Assembly: GCF_025833875.1 (NCBI RefSeq)
Contig: NZ_JAOYOD010000001.1
Span: forward strand, 1,922,001-1,986,000
Length of the DNA: 64,000 nt
DNA from: Reichenbachiella ulvae
Lineage (GTDB): Bacteria > Bacteroidota > Bacteroidia > Cytophagales > Cyclobacteriaceae
Reading direction: 5' to 3'
Notes under the pieces: generated by a model
What the model was told of the DNA's origin: nothing
The model's database searches: none
What the model saw: the letters and a program-made list of their open reading frames with translations, nothing else
Part shown: positions 37,955 through 48,200 of the stretch, piece by piece
Layout of the letters: the number at the start of each line of letters is the position of its first letter
Position numbering within the stretch: the first letter of the stretch is position 1
Translations under genes and position numbers: made by a program

Positions 37955-38591
37955 GGATATATGGTGTTTGTTTAATTACTTCTATTAGTTCGCTTAGGAT
38001 CATGGCGGTCGCACCCCAGACTACTTTGTCCTGAATATCAAAATAAGGCGCTTTGATTTCTACTCCCTGGTAAGGCCGTATCAATTTGCTTTTCCTCAGA
38101 TTCTCATCCAGTAGATCGTCTAACCTTACTTCCAGCACCTCATCTACCTCCTTTTCATCTTTGACAAAAACAGGCTTTTCTTTCAAATACCCAATATAGG
38201 GTTCGATATTGAAATTGCTAGGTGGGATATAATGTGCACTCAACTGACCTACTACCTTAACCTGTTCACGAGGTATTCCTATCTCCTCTTCAGTTTCTCT
38301 CAGGGCTGTCTCCTCCAGATTGTAATCCGTCAACTCAAACTTCCCTCCTGGGAATGAAATCTGTCCACTATGTACTCCTGGATAGATAGGCCTGACCATT
38401 AGCGGGAAATGAATTTTACCCTGAGCTTCATAAAATAGAATCAGCACTGCACTCTCTCTGGGAGGCTCTTTGTGCTTAAAATCTCTTTTAATATCAGAAA
38501 GTCTGGCAGGAGCCATCTGCATTTGCGCCTCCAAACCGGGCAAACCACTTGCTAGCTCTTTTCTCAACTGACCTACAAATTCCTCTATCAA
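37947..38591 (-). CDS. Nudix hydrolase, CoA pyrophosphatase type
   Basis: 214 residues. The UPF0035 lead-in HSGQISFPGGKFE (75-87) and Nudix box ending ETALRETEEEIGI (94-106) are present. This branch of the Nudix family cleaves CoA and its esters to 4'-phosphopantetheine and 3',5'-ADP. The catalytic Glu residues of REXXEE are intact. It overlaps the DUF819 gene by 8 bp. Confidence 0.92.
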   Translation of the reverse strand: MIEEFVGQLRKELASGLPGLEAQMQMAPARLSDIKRDFKHKEPPRESAVLILFYEAQGKIHFPLMVRPIYPGVHSGQISFPGGKFELTDYNLEETALRETEEEIGIPREQVKVVGQLSAHYIPPSNFNIEPYIGYLKEKPVFVKDEKEVDEVLEVRLDDLLDENLRKSKLIRPYQGVEIKAPYFDIQDKVVWGATAMILSELIEVIKQTPYIHE

Positions 38592-38690
38592 TGGGCTTCA
38601 AGATTTTCTGGATCCAAAATGCTTTTTCGCTCAGGCTTCAACAAACATATTAAGATAATTAGTAAATTAGATCGGACAAGCACCAAAAAC

Positions 38691-39404
38691 ATGACAGACG
38701 AGATTCCCTATTATGTTTATGTCGTTTTTATACTGACAACTCTCGCCACATTTGGCTTTTTATTTTACGGATTCAAAAGAGCAGAAGCGGACAAAAGCAA
38801 CACTGCGCTATTCATCTCCACCTTCTTAATCGTATGGCTATTTTTCATAGGAATTTTAGCGCTATATGGTTGGTTTGCTGATTTCGATACGCTCCCTCCC
38901 AAACTGGCAGTGGTCATTCTTCCACCCAATCTATTTGCAATCCTGATCATCTTCAACAAACGATCGCGTCCCTTCCTGATGCGAATCCCCATCACATCTC
39001 TTACTTACTTACATCTGGTAAGAGTACCTGTAGAAATCGTACTATGGTGGTTAGCCCTGGTCAAGTGGTTGCCTTTCCTACTCACCTTCGAGGGAATCAA
39101 CTACGATATTTTGTCGGGGGTTTCGGCGCCTTTTGTTGCCATATTTATGGTGGGACTAAGAAGCAAGGTCAAATTAGGAGCGATCATTTGGAACATCGCG
39201 GCTCTTCTGCTTTTGATCAACATTGTAAGTCACGCTTTCCTTGCTACTCCTCTTCCTTTCCAAAAGTTTGGATTTGATCAGCCCAACATTGCAGTCTTTT
39301 ATTTCCCCTTTGTTTGGTTGCCAGGATTCATAGTTCCGGCTGTACTTTTTGCACATCTCACATCTTTGCTACAACTTTTCACCCAAAATGATGAAACAAG
39401 TTAA
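38691..39404 (+). CDS. Seven-span membrane protein of unknown function
   Basis: 237 residues from ATG 38691 (MTDEIPYYVYVVF). A longer reading from 38619 exists but begins with a stretch that is basic and unlike the rest. About seven hydrophobic spans are visible (for example VVFILTTLATFGFLFYGF, LFISTFLIVWLFFIGILAL, FVWLPGFIVPAVLFAHLTSL). I do not recognise a family. The XRE/DUF2083 regulator follows 15 bp later on the same strand, so they are likely co-expressed. Confidence 0.8.
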   Translation: MTDEIPYYVYVVFILTTLATFGFLFYGFKRAEADKSNTALFISTFLIVWLFFIGILALYGWFADFDTLPPKLAVVILPPNLFAILIIFNKRSRPFLMRIPITSLTYLHLVRVPVEIVLWWLALVKWLPFLLTFEGINYDILSGVSAPFVAIFMVGLRSKVKLGAIIWNIAALLLLINIVSHAFLATPLPFQKFGFDQPNIAVFYFPFVWLPGFIVPAVLFAHLTSLLQLFTQNDETS

Positions 39405-39419
39405 AGTCCACCTGCCTAT

Positions 39420-40913
39420 ATGCCCTTAGAAAAGCAATACATTAAACTCATATTTGGGATTAAACTGAAGCAATATCGCCTGCGACAAAACCTCTCCCTC
39501 CAAAGTCTTTCGGATAAATGTGGCATCTCAGTATCTTATCTCAATGAGATAGAAAAAGGTAAAAAGTATCCCAAAACTGATAAAATCATAGCGCTTGCAG
39601 ATGCACTTAAAGTGCATCCAGTAGATCTGAAGTCAGAAAACCTGGACAAAACATTAGCTCCTATCACTCAGCTAATCCATTCTGGGATATTATCGGAATT
39701 GCCTTTGGATCTTTTTGGATTGGAAGCATCGAGGCTACTAGATCTATTATCCAATGCACCTTCGAAACTCAATGCCTTTATAGGTACTTTGCTGGAAGTC
39801 AGCAGAAACTATGATGTAAGGGTTGAAACTTTCTACTTTTCAGTGCTGAGATCCTATCAGGAGATTCACGAAAACTATTTTGAAAGTATAGAAACCGCCG
39901 CAGAGGAATTCAGCAACAAAATAAACGCCATCCGCCAAAAACATCTATCAGCGCAACAGTTCGAAGATTACCTTACCGAAGAATACAACTACAATGTAGA
40001 ATCGAACGATTTTTCTACGCACAGCGCCTTGAAGGACATGAGAACCCTTACGGTTGTCAAAAGAAAGCGTAAGCAACTGATTCTTAACAGCCGATTGAGT
40101 ACGCGCCAGCGTGCCTTTTATCTGGCCAAAGAAGTAGGTTATAACTACCTGGGCTTCAAAGAACGGAACTACACTATGCCATGGGTAAAAATTGATAGTT
40201 TCGATCAGGTGCTTAATGATTTCAAAGCCTCCTATTTCGCTTCTGCAGTTCTAATCAACCGTGTTGACTTCATCAAAGACCTCAAGGTTTTTTTCAACAA
40301 CGAAACCTGGAACCAAAACATCCTAATCGACACCATGCGCGAATACAATGCCACCCCTGAAATGGTGCTTCAGCGCATGACGAACCTCCTTCCTGCATCC
40401 TTCGGGCTAAAGGAATTGTTCTTTTTCAAGTTCAATCACAAACCCGGATCTGACCACTATCAATTGAGTAAAGAGCTACACCTGTCTCGCCAGCATCAGC
40501 CTAGGGGCACGGTGCTTCAGGAACACTTCTGTAGAAGATGGGAATTTATCCGTATGCTCAACGATCTGGCTGAAATTCATGAAGACAAACCAGATCAGAT
40601 CATTGGAGGTGCCCATGTAGCTCAATATCTAGATACCAAAGATGAGTTTCTTCTATTGTCTTTAGCGAAACCCTTCAGCCCCACTCCAGGCATCAACAAC
40701 AGTCTTTCTCTTGGAATCAGGGTCAATGAAAAAGCCCGAGAAACGATCAAATTCATCAATGATCCAAGAATCAAAACCAAATTAGTACATGACACCTGTG
40801 AACGCTGTCCTGCATCCAATTGCAAACAAAGAGTGGCTCCTCCTACAATTTTCGAACGAAGCAAGAAAGAACATGAGCGGGTACAATTGCTAAAGGAATA
40901 CGGCTTAAAATGA
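39420..40913 (+). CDS. XRE-family regulator with C-terminal DUF2083 domain
   Basis: 497 residues. An N-terminal XRE helix-turn-helix (IKLKQYRLRQNLSLQSLSDK, VSYLNEIEKGKKYP, residues about 14-70). The central part has the fold-like pattern of short-chain-fatty-acid regulators of the ScfR/RamB type, with LSTRQRAFYLAKEVGYNYLG, and the C-terminus has CRRWEF and DTCERCPASNCKQR with clustered cysteines typical of DUF2083. I see no HExxH, so it is not a metallopeptidase. Such proteins regulate central carbon genes; no target gene is evident here. Confidence 0.87.
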   Translation: MPLEKQYIKLIFGIKLKQYRLRQNLSLQSLSDKCGISVSYLNEIEKGKKYPKTDKIIALADALKVHPVDLKSENLDKTLAPITQLIHSGILSELPLDLFGLEASRLLDLLSNAPSKLNAFIGTLLEVSRNYDVRVETFYFSVLRSYQEIHENYFESIETAAEEFSNKINAIRQKHLSAQQFEDYLTEEYNYNVESNDFSTHSALKDMRTLTVVKRKRKQLILNSRLSTRQRAFYLAKEVGYNYLGFKERNYTMPWVKIDSFDQVLNDFKASYFASAVLINRVDFIKDLKVFFNNETWNQNILIDTMREYNATPEMVLQRMTNLLPASFGLKELFFFKFNHKPGSDHYQLSKELHLSRQHQPRGTVLQEHFCRRWEFIRMLNDLAEIHEDKPDQIIGGAHVAQYLDTKDEFLLLSLAKPFSPTPGINNSLSLGIRVNEKARETIKFINDPRIKTKLVHDTCERCPASNCKQRVAPPTIFERSKKEHERVQLLKEYGLK

Positions 40914-41007
40914 GTGGAGACTAATTAAAAAAAGAGAATGAGATCCATCCATAATAATCCAATGAGAAAGTCATTTTTGAAGTAAATTGCGAACCAATGC
41001 AAAACCG

Positions 41008-41658
41008 ATGAAAAAGAAATTTCTTGTACCCTTTCTAATCCTCAGCGGCTTCTATGCCATTCTTTATTTTTGGAACAAAGAAGAAAAAAAGGCTGAGCAG
41101 CATCCGACCATTCACGATTCGGCTGCCAAACCGGACGATTATCTGATGGAAGCCATCGATTATGAAGACATGCATCGACACGACAAGAGTGCTTATAGCA
41201 TAGAGCAAGCGATTCAGGCCATTTGGAAATTAGAGAAAGATGTGGATGATGCCAGTTTTGATCACCTCGAAGAGGCAATAGAAAAACTAGAAGAAGTTCA
41301 TCGCAAACTGATAAGAGATTCTATTCCTTCTACTGAACTACTCAAGGCCTTTGAATTTGCCTTAGGAAATCTCGCATTCGCCGAATTAGAAGTAGCTGAA
41401 AAGTATTCAGAATCGAACCAGTTAAAAGAGGGAAGGTCAGCACTGCGCTACGCCCAACTCCACATCAAAAATGCTTTGATTCTACATTCACCAGATATAC
41501 CTGAAGATTCGGCACTTTTGGCATCTGAGGTACATCTGTTAGACGAAATGGATAGTTTGCTTTCTCAAGAAGACATGAGTCATGAAGCCTATACTCAGGC
41601 CCTAGACAAAATGCTCAAAGAAGTGGACCAGATCATCAGCAATATCGACAAAGATTGA
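41008..41658 (+). CDS. Small helical protein with N-terminal membrane anchor
   Basis: 216 residues from ATG 41008 (MKKKFLVPFLILSGFYAILY); a TTG at 40987 would only add seven residues. One membrane span (about 5-22) is followed by an acidic, helix-rich body such as IEQAIQAIWKLEKDVDD and EEAIEKLEEVHRKL. No named family is recognised. It is on the same strand as the XRE regulator, 94 bp downstream. Most of the protein should be periplasmic if the anchor is an uncleaved signal. Confidence 0.75.
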   Translation: MKKKFLVPFLILSGFYAILYFWNKEEKKAEQHPTIHDSAAKPDDYLMEAIDYEDMHRHDKSAYSIEQAIQAIWKLEKDVDDASFDHLEEAIEKLEEVHRKLIRDSIPSTELLKAFEFALGNLAFAELEVAEKYSESNQLKEGRSALRYAQLHIKNALILHSPDIPEDSALLASEVHLLDEMDSLLSQEDMSHEAYTQALDKMLKEVDQIISNIDKD

Positions 41659-41672
41659 TCTTTGGATTTGAC

Positions 41673-42446
41673 TCACTTTTTTTTGCGAATCATGCTTCGG
41701 GCTACCGAAAGGTCAATTTCATATTCTTCATGGTGAAAAATCTTTGAAATGGCTCCTTCGTCGATCAACCTTTGCGGAGATCCGCAAACTATGGGTTGAT
41801 TAAAATCCATCAACCAGAGTTCATCAGCAAATTGCAGGGAAAGATCCAATTCGTGAGTTGAAACCAAAATTGACTTTTGTGTTTGAGTAATGATGTCAGA
41901 AAACAGGGCAAACATATCCAGTCGGTTAACTACATCCAGATGAGCCGTCGGTTCGTCCATCAGGATAAATTGTGTATCCTGAGCCAATGCTCTTGCCACC
42001 ATCGCTTTTTGGAATTGGCCGTCACTTAACTGCCCGAGCTTAGCATTTTCGATGTAGTTGATCTTACAGCGATCGATAGATTCCTGAATTTTCAGGCGAT
42101 CCTCTTCCTCCTCTTTCCCAATCCAATTGGTATAAGGAAAACGTCCGAGAGCCACCAATTCACGAACACTCATATTGCTCATCCCAATCTTGTCGGTGGT
42201 GATCACCCCAATACTGCGAGCGAGATCCCTCCTGTCTATTTGACTGATGGGTTCCATACCAAAAGTCACTTCTCCTGCTATAGGTTCTTTCAAAGCAGCC
42301 AGAGTCCTTAGCAAGGTGCTTTTGCCCACTCCATTTTGACCAATCAGACAGACCAGCTTGCCAGGGTTTAATTCCAGATTGACCTCTTTGGCGATTATCT
42401 TATGGTCATAGCCGATAGAAAGATTATTGGTACGCAGACTATTCAT
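41673..42446 (-). CDS. ABC transporter ATP-binding protein, siderophore/B12 type
   Basis: 257 residues. Walker A GQNGVGKST (36-44), ABC signature LSDGQ (140-144), Walker B ILMDE (161-165) and the H-loop STHELDLS are present. The signature is LSDGQ instead of LSGGQ, a tolerated variant. The sequence resembles FecE/BtuD, the ATPases of iron-siderophore or cobalamin import. It overlaps the permease gene start by one base, so the two are one operon. No substrate-binding protein or TonB receptor is nearby. Confidence 0.93.
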   Translation of the reverse strand: MNSLRTNNLSIGYDHKIIAKEVNLELNPGKLVCLIGQNGVGKSTLLRTLAALKEPIAGEVTFGMEPISQIDRRDLARSIGVITTDKIGMSNMSVRELVALGRFPYTNWIGKEEEEDRLKIQESIDRCKINYIENAKLGQLSDGQFQKAMVARALAQDTQFILMDEPTAHLDVVNRLDMFALFSDIITQTQKSILVSTHELDLSLQFADELWLMDFNQPIVCGSPQRLIDEGAISKIFHHEEYEIDLSVARSMIRKKK

Positions 42447-43483
42447 CAGAAGCTATTTTGAAGGTTCTTTTTCTTTACAATCAAATAGATCACCAGAGGA
42501 CCTCCCAAAAGCGAGGTGATCGCATTCAAAGGCAAGGCTTGAGGTAAACCTGGCAAACGGGAAATCACATCACAAAAGAGCAGCACTGCAGCTCCAATCA
42601 AAGCAGAATAAGGAATCAATTTCTTATGATCTGATGTATTCAATATCATCCGTGCAATGTGCGGTCCTGCCAGGCCTATGAAGGCTATCGGTCCACAATA
42701 AGCGGTCACAGTTCCAGCCAGTAAAGCCGTGATAGAAATGATCGCATATTTTGACATCTTGATATTCAAACCGGCATTTCTGGCATAGTTGTTACCGATC
42801 AGATAAATATTGAGAGACTTCACCAACGTCAATGACAATACCCATCCCAAAAACAGTAATGGAAGCATCAAAGTCAACTCACTCATCGTGACACTACCCA
42901 AGTCTCCAAATGTCCAGATCAGATAAGACTGGATATCCTCCGGATTACTGAAATATTGCATCACGCTTACCACAGCACTAGTCGCACTACTAAACATCAA
43001 GCCAATGATTAGCAAGGAAGTGTGATCTGATACATGAGTCGAAAAATAAATAACGACCATAAAGACCAGAAATGATCCCAACACAGCGCCAAAAGTCAAG
43101 GATACATTGGCATCCAGCACATAGCCCATCATCCCAAAAACAGAACTACCCAATACGACAACAGCTACCCCTAAACTAGCGCCAGCACTAATCCCAAGCA
43201 CGTAAGGACCCGCCAATGGATTGCGAAAAAAGGTTTGCATGAAAAGACCACTCAAACTCAGGGAAATACCAGCCGCAAAGGCGGAAAGCGCTCTAGGCAA
43301 GCGATATTGGATCAGGATATTTTGCCAAACCAACTGGTCCTCTGCCGGGTCAAACAAAATATTGAACATATCCCCTACCGGTATCCATACAGAACCTACC
43401 GCCAAACTAAAAGCGAACAGCAATAAACACAGAAGAGCAAGGAAGCTTACGGATTTCAGCACCAGTTTAAGTTTGATAAACAA
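42446..43483 (-). CDS. FecCD-family ABC permease
   Basis: 345 residues with about ten membrane spans. Family motifs: RLPRALSAFAAGISLSLSGL, GPYVLGISAGASLGVA and GPIAFIGLAGPHIARM, the last the coupling-helix region that docks to the ATPase. It should import iron complexes, heme or cobalamin; the sequence does not decide which. Pairs with the downstream ATPase by a 1-bp overlap. Confidence 0.94.
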   Translation of the reverse strand: MFIKLKLVLKSVSFLALLCLLLFAFSLAVGSVWIPVGDMFNILFDPAEDQLVWQNILIQYRLPRALSAFAAGISLSLSGLFMQTFFRNPLAGPYVLGISAGASLGVAVVVLGSSVFGMMGYVLDANVSLTFGAVLGSFLVFMVVIYFSTHVSDHTSLLIIGLMFSSATSAVVSVMQYFSNPEDIQSYLIWTFGDLGSVTMSELTLMLPLLFLGWVLSLTLVKSLNIYLIGNNYARNAGLNIKMSKYAIISITALLAGTVTAYCGPIAFIGLAGPHIARMILNTSDHKKLIPYSALIGAAVLLFCDVISRLPGLPQALPLNAITSLLGGPLVIYLIVKKKNLQNSF

Positions 43484-43553
43484 TGATCAAACAAAGCTAA
43501 ACCAAAGGAACCGAGCTGCCAATCTATTTTGACAATCCCCTAAAATTTAGAAA

Positions 43554-44651
43554 TCACTCTTGCTCTTTAATATACTTCAACATAGCCTTGAAGCTCGCTG
43601 CTTGATCCAGGCTAGATTGGGAACTACCCTCCACTTCATAGTAAGCATCCAAAAATGGTTTGGCAGGACTCCAGATAGTCTGCATCGTACCAAGATATTT
43701 TGGACGCATGGTTTCGTTGCTATTCGCTTTGAAGAAGTCCATCATCTCCATATGTGCTAGCGCTACCTCTTCCTTGTTCCAAAAACAGGAAACAACTTGA
43801 AGCCCCCGGGATGCAAAAATGGCTGGAGTCGGTTCTGCCACATTGTAATGCCAATCACAAACGACAATATCCTTCGGAACAAGATCGATAGAGGCCTCTG
43901 TACCATTTTCACTGGCCTCCCACATACCTAGACCGCTGATCTCACCTTCCAGCATGCGATCTCCCCAAATCCAAAGCTCTCTACCTGACTGAGCCAAATG
44001 ATCGCGAATTCGTCCCACTTCATCCGCAAAAAGCTGTGCATTATTCTTTCCTGCACATCTTGGACACTTATCGTCACCAATGTAAAACACCTCGTCCATC
44101 CCGGCATGAAAAGCTTTGGACTCAAACACTTCGGTCACTTCATCTACCAGAGCAAAAACGACCTCATGTACTTTTGGGTGCAGGGGACAATAGCTTTTGC
44201 AGTACAAACCATCCTCATTGGGCCACTTGTATTCCCTGGGCATTGAGACATGAGGAGTTTCATCAAACTCTGGATATTCTGTCAATAGCATTTCCAAATC
44301 ACCAGCCCAGGATTGATGCCCAAGCAAATTGATCTGAGGGATCAATTGTATGTTCCATTTCTGAGCAGCAGCAACGATCTTCTTTACTTCCTTTTTGCTC
44401 AGTGGATTTTCGTTTCTCAGGTTGGGATAGGACTCATATTCATATCCATAATCTACTCGAAGAACCAAAGTATTGATCCCGTTAGGGCCTAACTCCTGAT
44501 CGATGAATTGAACGAACCTTTCCATATCCTGGGGTTGCGGAGCAGCTATTGCAAATCCATAAACATTACGAACACTATCTTCGATAAGGACTTGTCCAAA
44601 TGACTGAACCAAAGAGGAGAAAAATAGCAGAGTTGATATTACTAGTTTCAT
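43554..44651 (-). CDS. GH20-like glycoside hydrolase, secreted
   Basis: 365 residues with a signal peptide ending SFGQ. A TIM-barrel-like body includes NGINTLVLRVDYGY, IPQINLLGHQSWAG and AFHAGMDEVFYIG. The adjacent Asp-Glu pair in HAGMDEVF is where GH20 beta-N-acetylhexosaminidases have their catalytic pair, the Asp orienting the 2-acetamido group. The usual N-terminal GH20b domain is absent, so it is a minimal, catalytic-domain-only version, and activity is likely but unproven. There is also a CPRC motif after the catalytic pair. Likely periplasmic. Confidence 0.78.
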   Translation of the reverse strand: MKLVISTLLFFSSLVQSFGQVLIEDSVRNVYGFAIAAPQPQDMERFVQFIDQELGPNGINTLVLRVDYGYEYESYPNLRNENPLSKKEVKKIVAAAQKWNIQLIPQINLLGHQSWAGDLEMLLTEYPEFDETPHVSMPREYKWPNEDGLYCKSYCPLHPKVHEVVFALVDEVTEVFESKAFHAGMDEVFYIGDDKCPRCAGKNNAQLFADEVGRIRDHLAQSGRELWIWGDRMLEGEISGLGMWEASENGTEASIDLVPKDIVVCDWHYNVAEPTPAIFASRGLQVVSCFWNKEEVALAHMEMMDFFKANSNETMRPKYLGTMQTIWSPAKPFLDAYYEVEGSSQSSLDQAASFKAMLKYIKEQE

Positions 44652-44811
44652 AACGCCAATATAGTATCAAAAACGAATGTCTTTCTTTTCAAATCGCTTA
44701 ATGCATCCAATATATCGCTAATCAGCAAAATAGACTGACTAAATAAGAGGCCTGTCAATCCCACAGATTTTTGCTATCTTAACATTAACAAACAACAATA
44801 ACCCCTTTGCA

Positions 44812-45183
44812 ATGAATTTTGATCGAACAGGCATCATCTTGTATGTGATCGACTATGAGGCATGCCTTCAATTTTATGAACAAAAATTAGGTCTTAAAAA
44901 GCTTTTCCATACTGAAGCGCTCACGTGTTTCGAATTTGGATCTTCCTATCTCATGATCGAAATGGATGATGAATACCTTGATGACGGCAATGACTCTAGT
45001 AGAATCAGAACTTGTCTACGCATGAACGTGCCCAATGTAAAAAAGCTAGCCACTCAATTAGAATCAGAAGGAGTAAGCGTGGACTATCAAGAACACAACT
45101 GGGGTACTGTGGCCAAATTTTACGATCCAGATGGAAATCTCTGTGCTTTTAAAGACAGTGCAAAATTTGAAGCACATATGTAA
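44812..45183 (+). CDS. VOC-family (glyoxalase-like) protein
   Basis: 123 residues. A single VOC domain: GIILYVIDYEACLQFYEQKL, LKKLFHTEALTCFEFGSSYL, NWGTVAKFYDPDGNLCAFKD. His, Glu and Glu-like positions match metal ligands of the fold only partly, so enzyme, resistance or binding roles remain open. Small cytosolic protein, followed at once by a hairpin terminator. Confidence 0.9.
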   Translation: MNFDRTGIILYVIDYEACLQFYEQKLGLKKLFHTEALTCFEFGSSYLMIEMDDEYLDDGNDSSRIRTCLRMNVPNVKKLATQLESEGVSVDYQEHNWGTVAKFYDPDGNLCAFKDSAKFEAHM

Positions 45184-45189
45184 AAACAA

Positions 45190-45218
45190 AAAAGGGAGCA
45201 GCTTAGCTACTCCCTTTT
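45190..45218. terminator. Bidirectional terminator between VOC gene and giant subtilase
   Basis: An AAAGGGAG arm pairs with CTCCCTTT around a short inner AGC/GCT stem, flanked by A and T runs. It lies between the two convergent stop codons. Confidence 0.75.
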
Positions 45219-45221
45219 CTA

Positions 45222-48200
45222 TTATTTGATCATTATTCTTTCCTGACTCAAACGTTCCTCTCCTTGGAAAATCTCCAAAAAGTAGAGTCCTGATTCCACT
45301 CCAAGCACACCTAGCTTGACACTGTTTTCGTCTGTCGGGTTTACATCCCAGGATTTCACTATTACCCCACCCATATCAATGAGCCTGAACTCCAATTGAT
45401 CATCAATTTCTATTGGGAAGTTAACCGTAAAGAAATCAATGGCCGGGTTGGGATACAACTTGAGCAATTCCTCGTTGATCACCAGAATCAGTGATTGGTT
45501 CACCTCGTGATACCCATCCGATACAGTGACAGTAACCGTATCGTTACCTACTTGCAGTCCCTTGATCAACAGTTGCATATTCTCAGAGATCACGAAATGT
45601 ACAAAGTCCGAAGAATCAATGGCTACCGTCAAGTCCTGACCATCCACATCCTCAAAATAGTCCCCCAACATCAATGATGGCTGGAAACTATCCCCTATGG
45701 TCAGATAATAACTGGCAAATGGATTAGACACTACAGGTCTATGATTCATCATCAATGGAATGGCGACTTCTCCAGTCCCCCCTTTACCATCGGAAGCATG
45801 GACCATCACCTGAGATTCACCCGTGCTTTCACCCCATATGATCAACTGAGTCCCTTCTACCTCGAAACCAGAATGCTCGTTGAGCTGTGTCACCTCATAG
45901 GATAGATCATCCGCGTCTGCGTCGCTAAAGAAGCTAGTCAAATCCAATCTCAATGTATCCTCCTCAATTGCCAATAATTGCTGCTCAAAACTTCTATCCA
46001 CCACAACCGGGCTATTGATTGTCAAGTTCAGCACTTGCGACACTTCATGGTTCCCATCAGATACAGTTACCATCAGTTCGACCTGCCCTGCTTGCAGTCC
46101 TTTGATAGACACCATCAGATCATCCGATACCTGTATAGCAGCCATTTCTGTTGCTTCAATATCTACTGACAAGGCATCTACATCTTCGAAGTGATCCATT
46201 ATCTCAAAAGCAGTCACAAAATCATGGCCCAGAGTTACTATCTGATTCTCTAGAGCTGTAGTAACAATCGGTCTATCGTTCAGCAACAGGGGAATCTGCA
46301 CCTCAGCTTCTGATCCATTGCCGTCGGTAGCTCGCACTACTACCTGATCTTCACCAGCAGTCTCACCCCAGATGGCAAGGTTGGATTCCAATAACTCGAA
46401 TCCTGCCAGGCCGTTTGCTGTGCTAACCACATAACTCAACTCATCCAGATCCGGATCACTAAAGAAGGTAGACAGATCATACCTTAGTGTATCTTCCTCT
46501 ATCGCCAATACTTGCAGCTCAAAGGCTTGCTCCACAATCAAGTCCTGATTGAATACCTCTAGCGTCACTGGTAGGGTCAGACTATCATAGTATGGATCAT
46601 TGCTAGTAAGTACCAGATAGCTTTCGTAAGTACCTACCTCTAAATCAGTGGTATTGACTTGAATCACCGACTGTCTAGTTGAATCTGGCGCAAGACTTGT
46701 ACTGTCTCGCTCCAAACTGATCCATGATACAGTCTCATCTCCCAATCTAAAATCATACACCACCGTGTCCGATCCCATACTGTAGAAGTTAATCGCCTGG
46801 TCGATTGTCACACCTCTTACTCCTTCGAATACCAATTGCATTTGATCCATCTCCAGATGCGTTTCTGATCGCTGACCAGCCCCAGAAAGTGTCACTGCTA
46901 TCAATTCATTGTTCGGATCATTGGTGCGCCACTTGGATTTAAATTCATAAGTATCAGCCTCCTCTGGGATAAAATAGAAACCAATGCGCTTCGATGAACC
47001 AACATCTATTCTCACCGAATCCTGGGTAGAATCCTGAAGCACAAATCCATTGCCCAACTCTTCCAGGTTCAAAATCAATACTTCCATTCCATCATTCCAT
47101 ACTGTCCATTCGGCAGACAAGGTGTCGTACAGAGTAGTCATACCAAAGTTGATGATTTTGTCATAATCTCCAACAGCAGGATCGTTACCAGACACCAACA
47201 ACTCTACCGGTATCTCTACCTGCGGATGACTATAATCATTGCTGGTAATGGTCACCTCTGATCTATAGGTTCCATTCATCAATCCCTTAGAATTGAAGCC
47301 TGCTATTACTTCCAGACTTTGACCTGGGGCCAGAACTGTATCTCTCACATTCAAGGAAAGACCATAACTATTACCAACCATCGGGAAGGCTATACTTGAT
47401 ACCTGATCATTAGGCATGTTGGTAGCTAACTGACCTATTACCTCTGTGGCACCTGTTTCTTCATTCACTATTCTCAATTGCCCTCCATATGAAGAAGAAT
47501 AGGAAGCCATAAAAATCGCATCATTAGACAGATCATAGGCCATATCTTGCCCATAATTGGCATTAAATCCAATATCTCCTATATAAGTCCCTGCACCAGT
47601 AGACACATCGATAGATAAAAATTCATTATCCAGTGTGTATGCATAGATTTCCGATTCATTGTTAATTGCTAGACCAATGACCCAGTCAAAGCCGATCAAC
47701 CCAATATGATCAGTTTCAAAACTATATTGGTCTATTTTAAATAAACTTGTCAATGTAACCCCATATAGCTCGCCAGTTTTTGGATCAGTAGCCAAGCCTG
47801 TCCAATCTGAGTCTCCTTCTAGAGTGGCTATCCTAAGACTTGTCTGATCATTAAAATCATATAAAAACAGTTCACCACCAGATCCAAGTAAAAGCAACTC
47901 GGTACTGCTACCATAAAGGTATTCAGCCCCTAAATAGAAGGGACCAGACCATATACTTTTTTCAATCGATAATTCCTCAGGAGAACCCAATTCACCGTAT
48001 CCTAAATATGTATCAAAACCAGCCGATAGTGTTCCATAAAACACCCCATCATATAAAGGTTCTTCTAAAATCCGTGCACTATTATCTGAATGACTATTTT
48101 CCAATGTTTCATCCTGAGGAGCTCTCCATTTCATACTTCCGTCATTGGTCGTCAACACAGTCTCATCAAACTCTTCAACTACTATGGGTTGGTAATTCGA

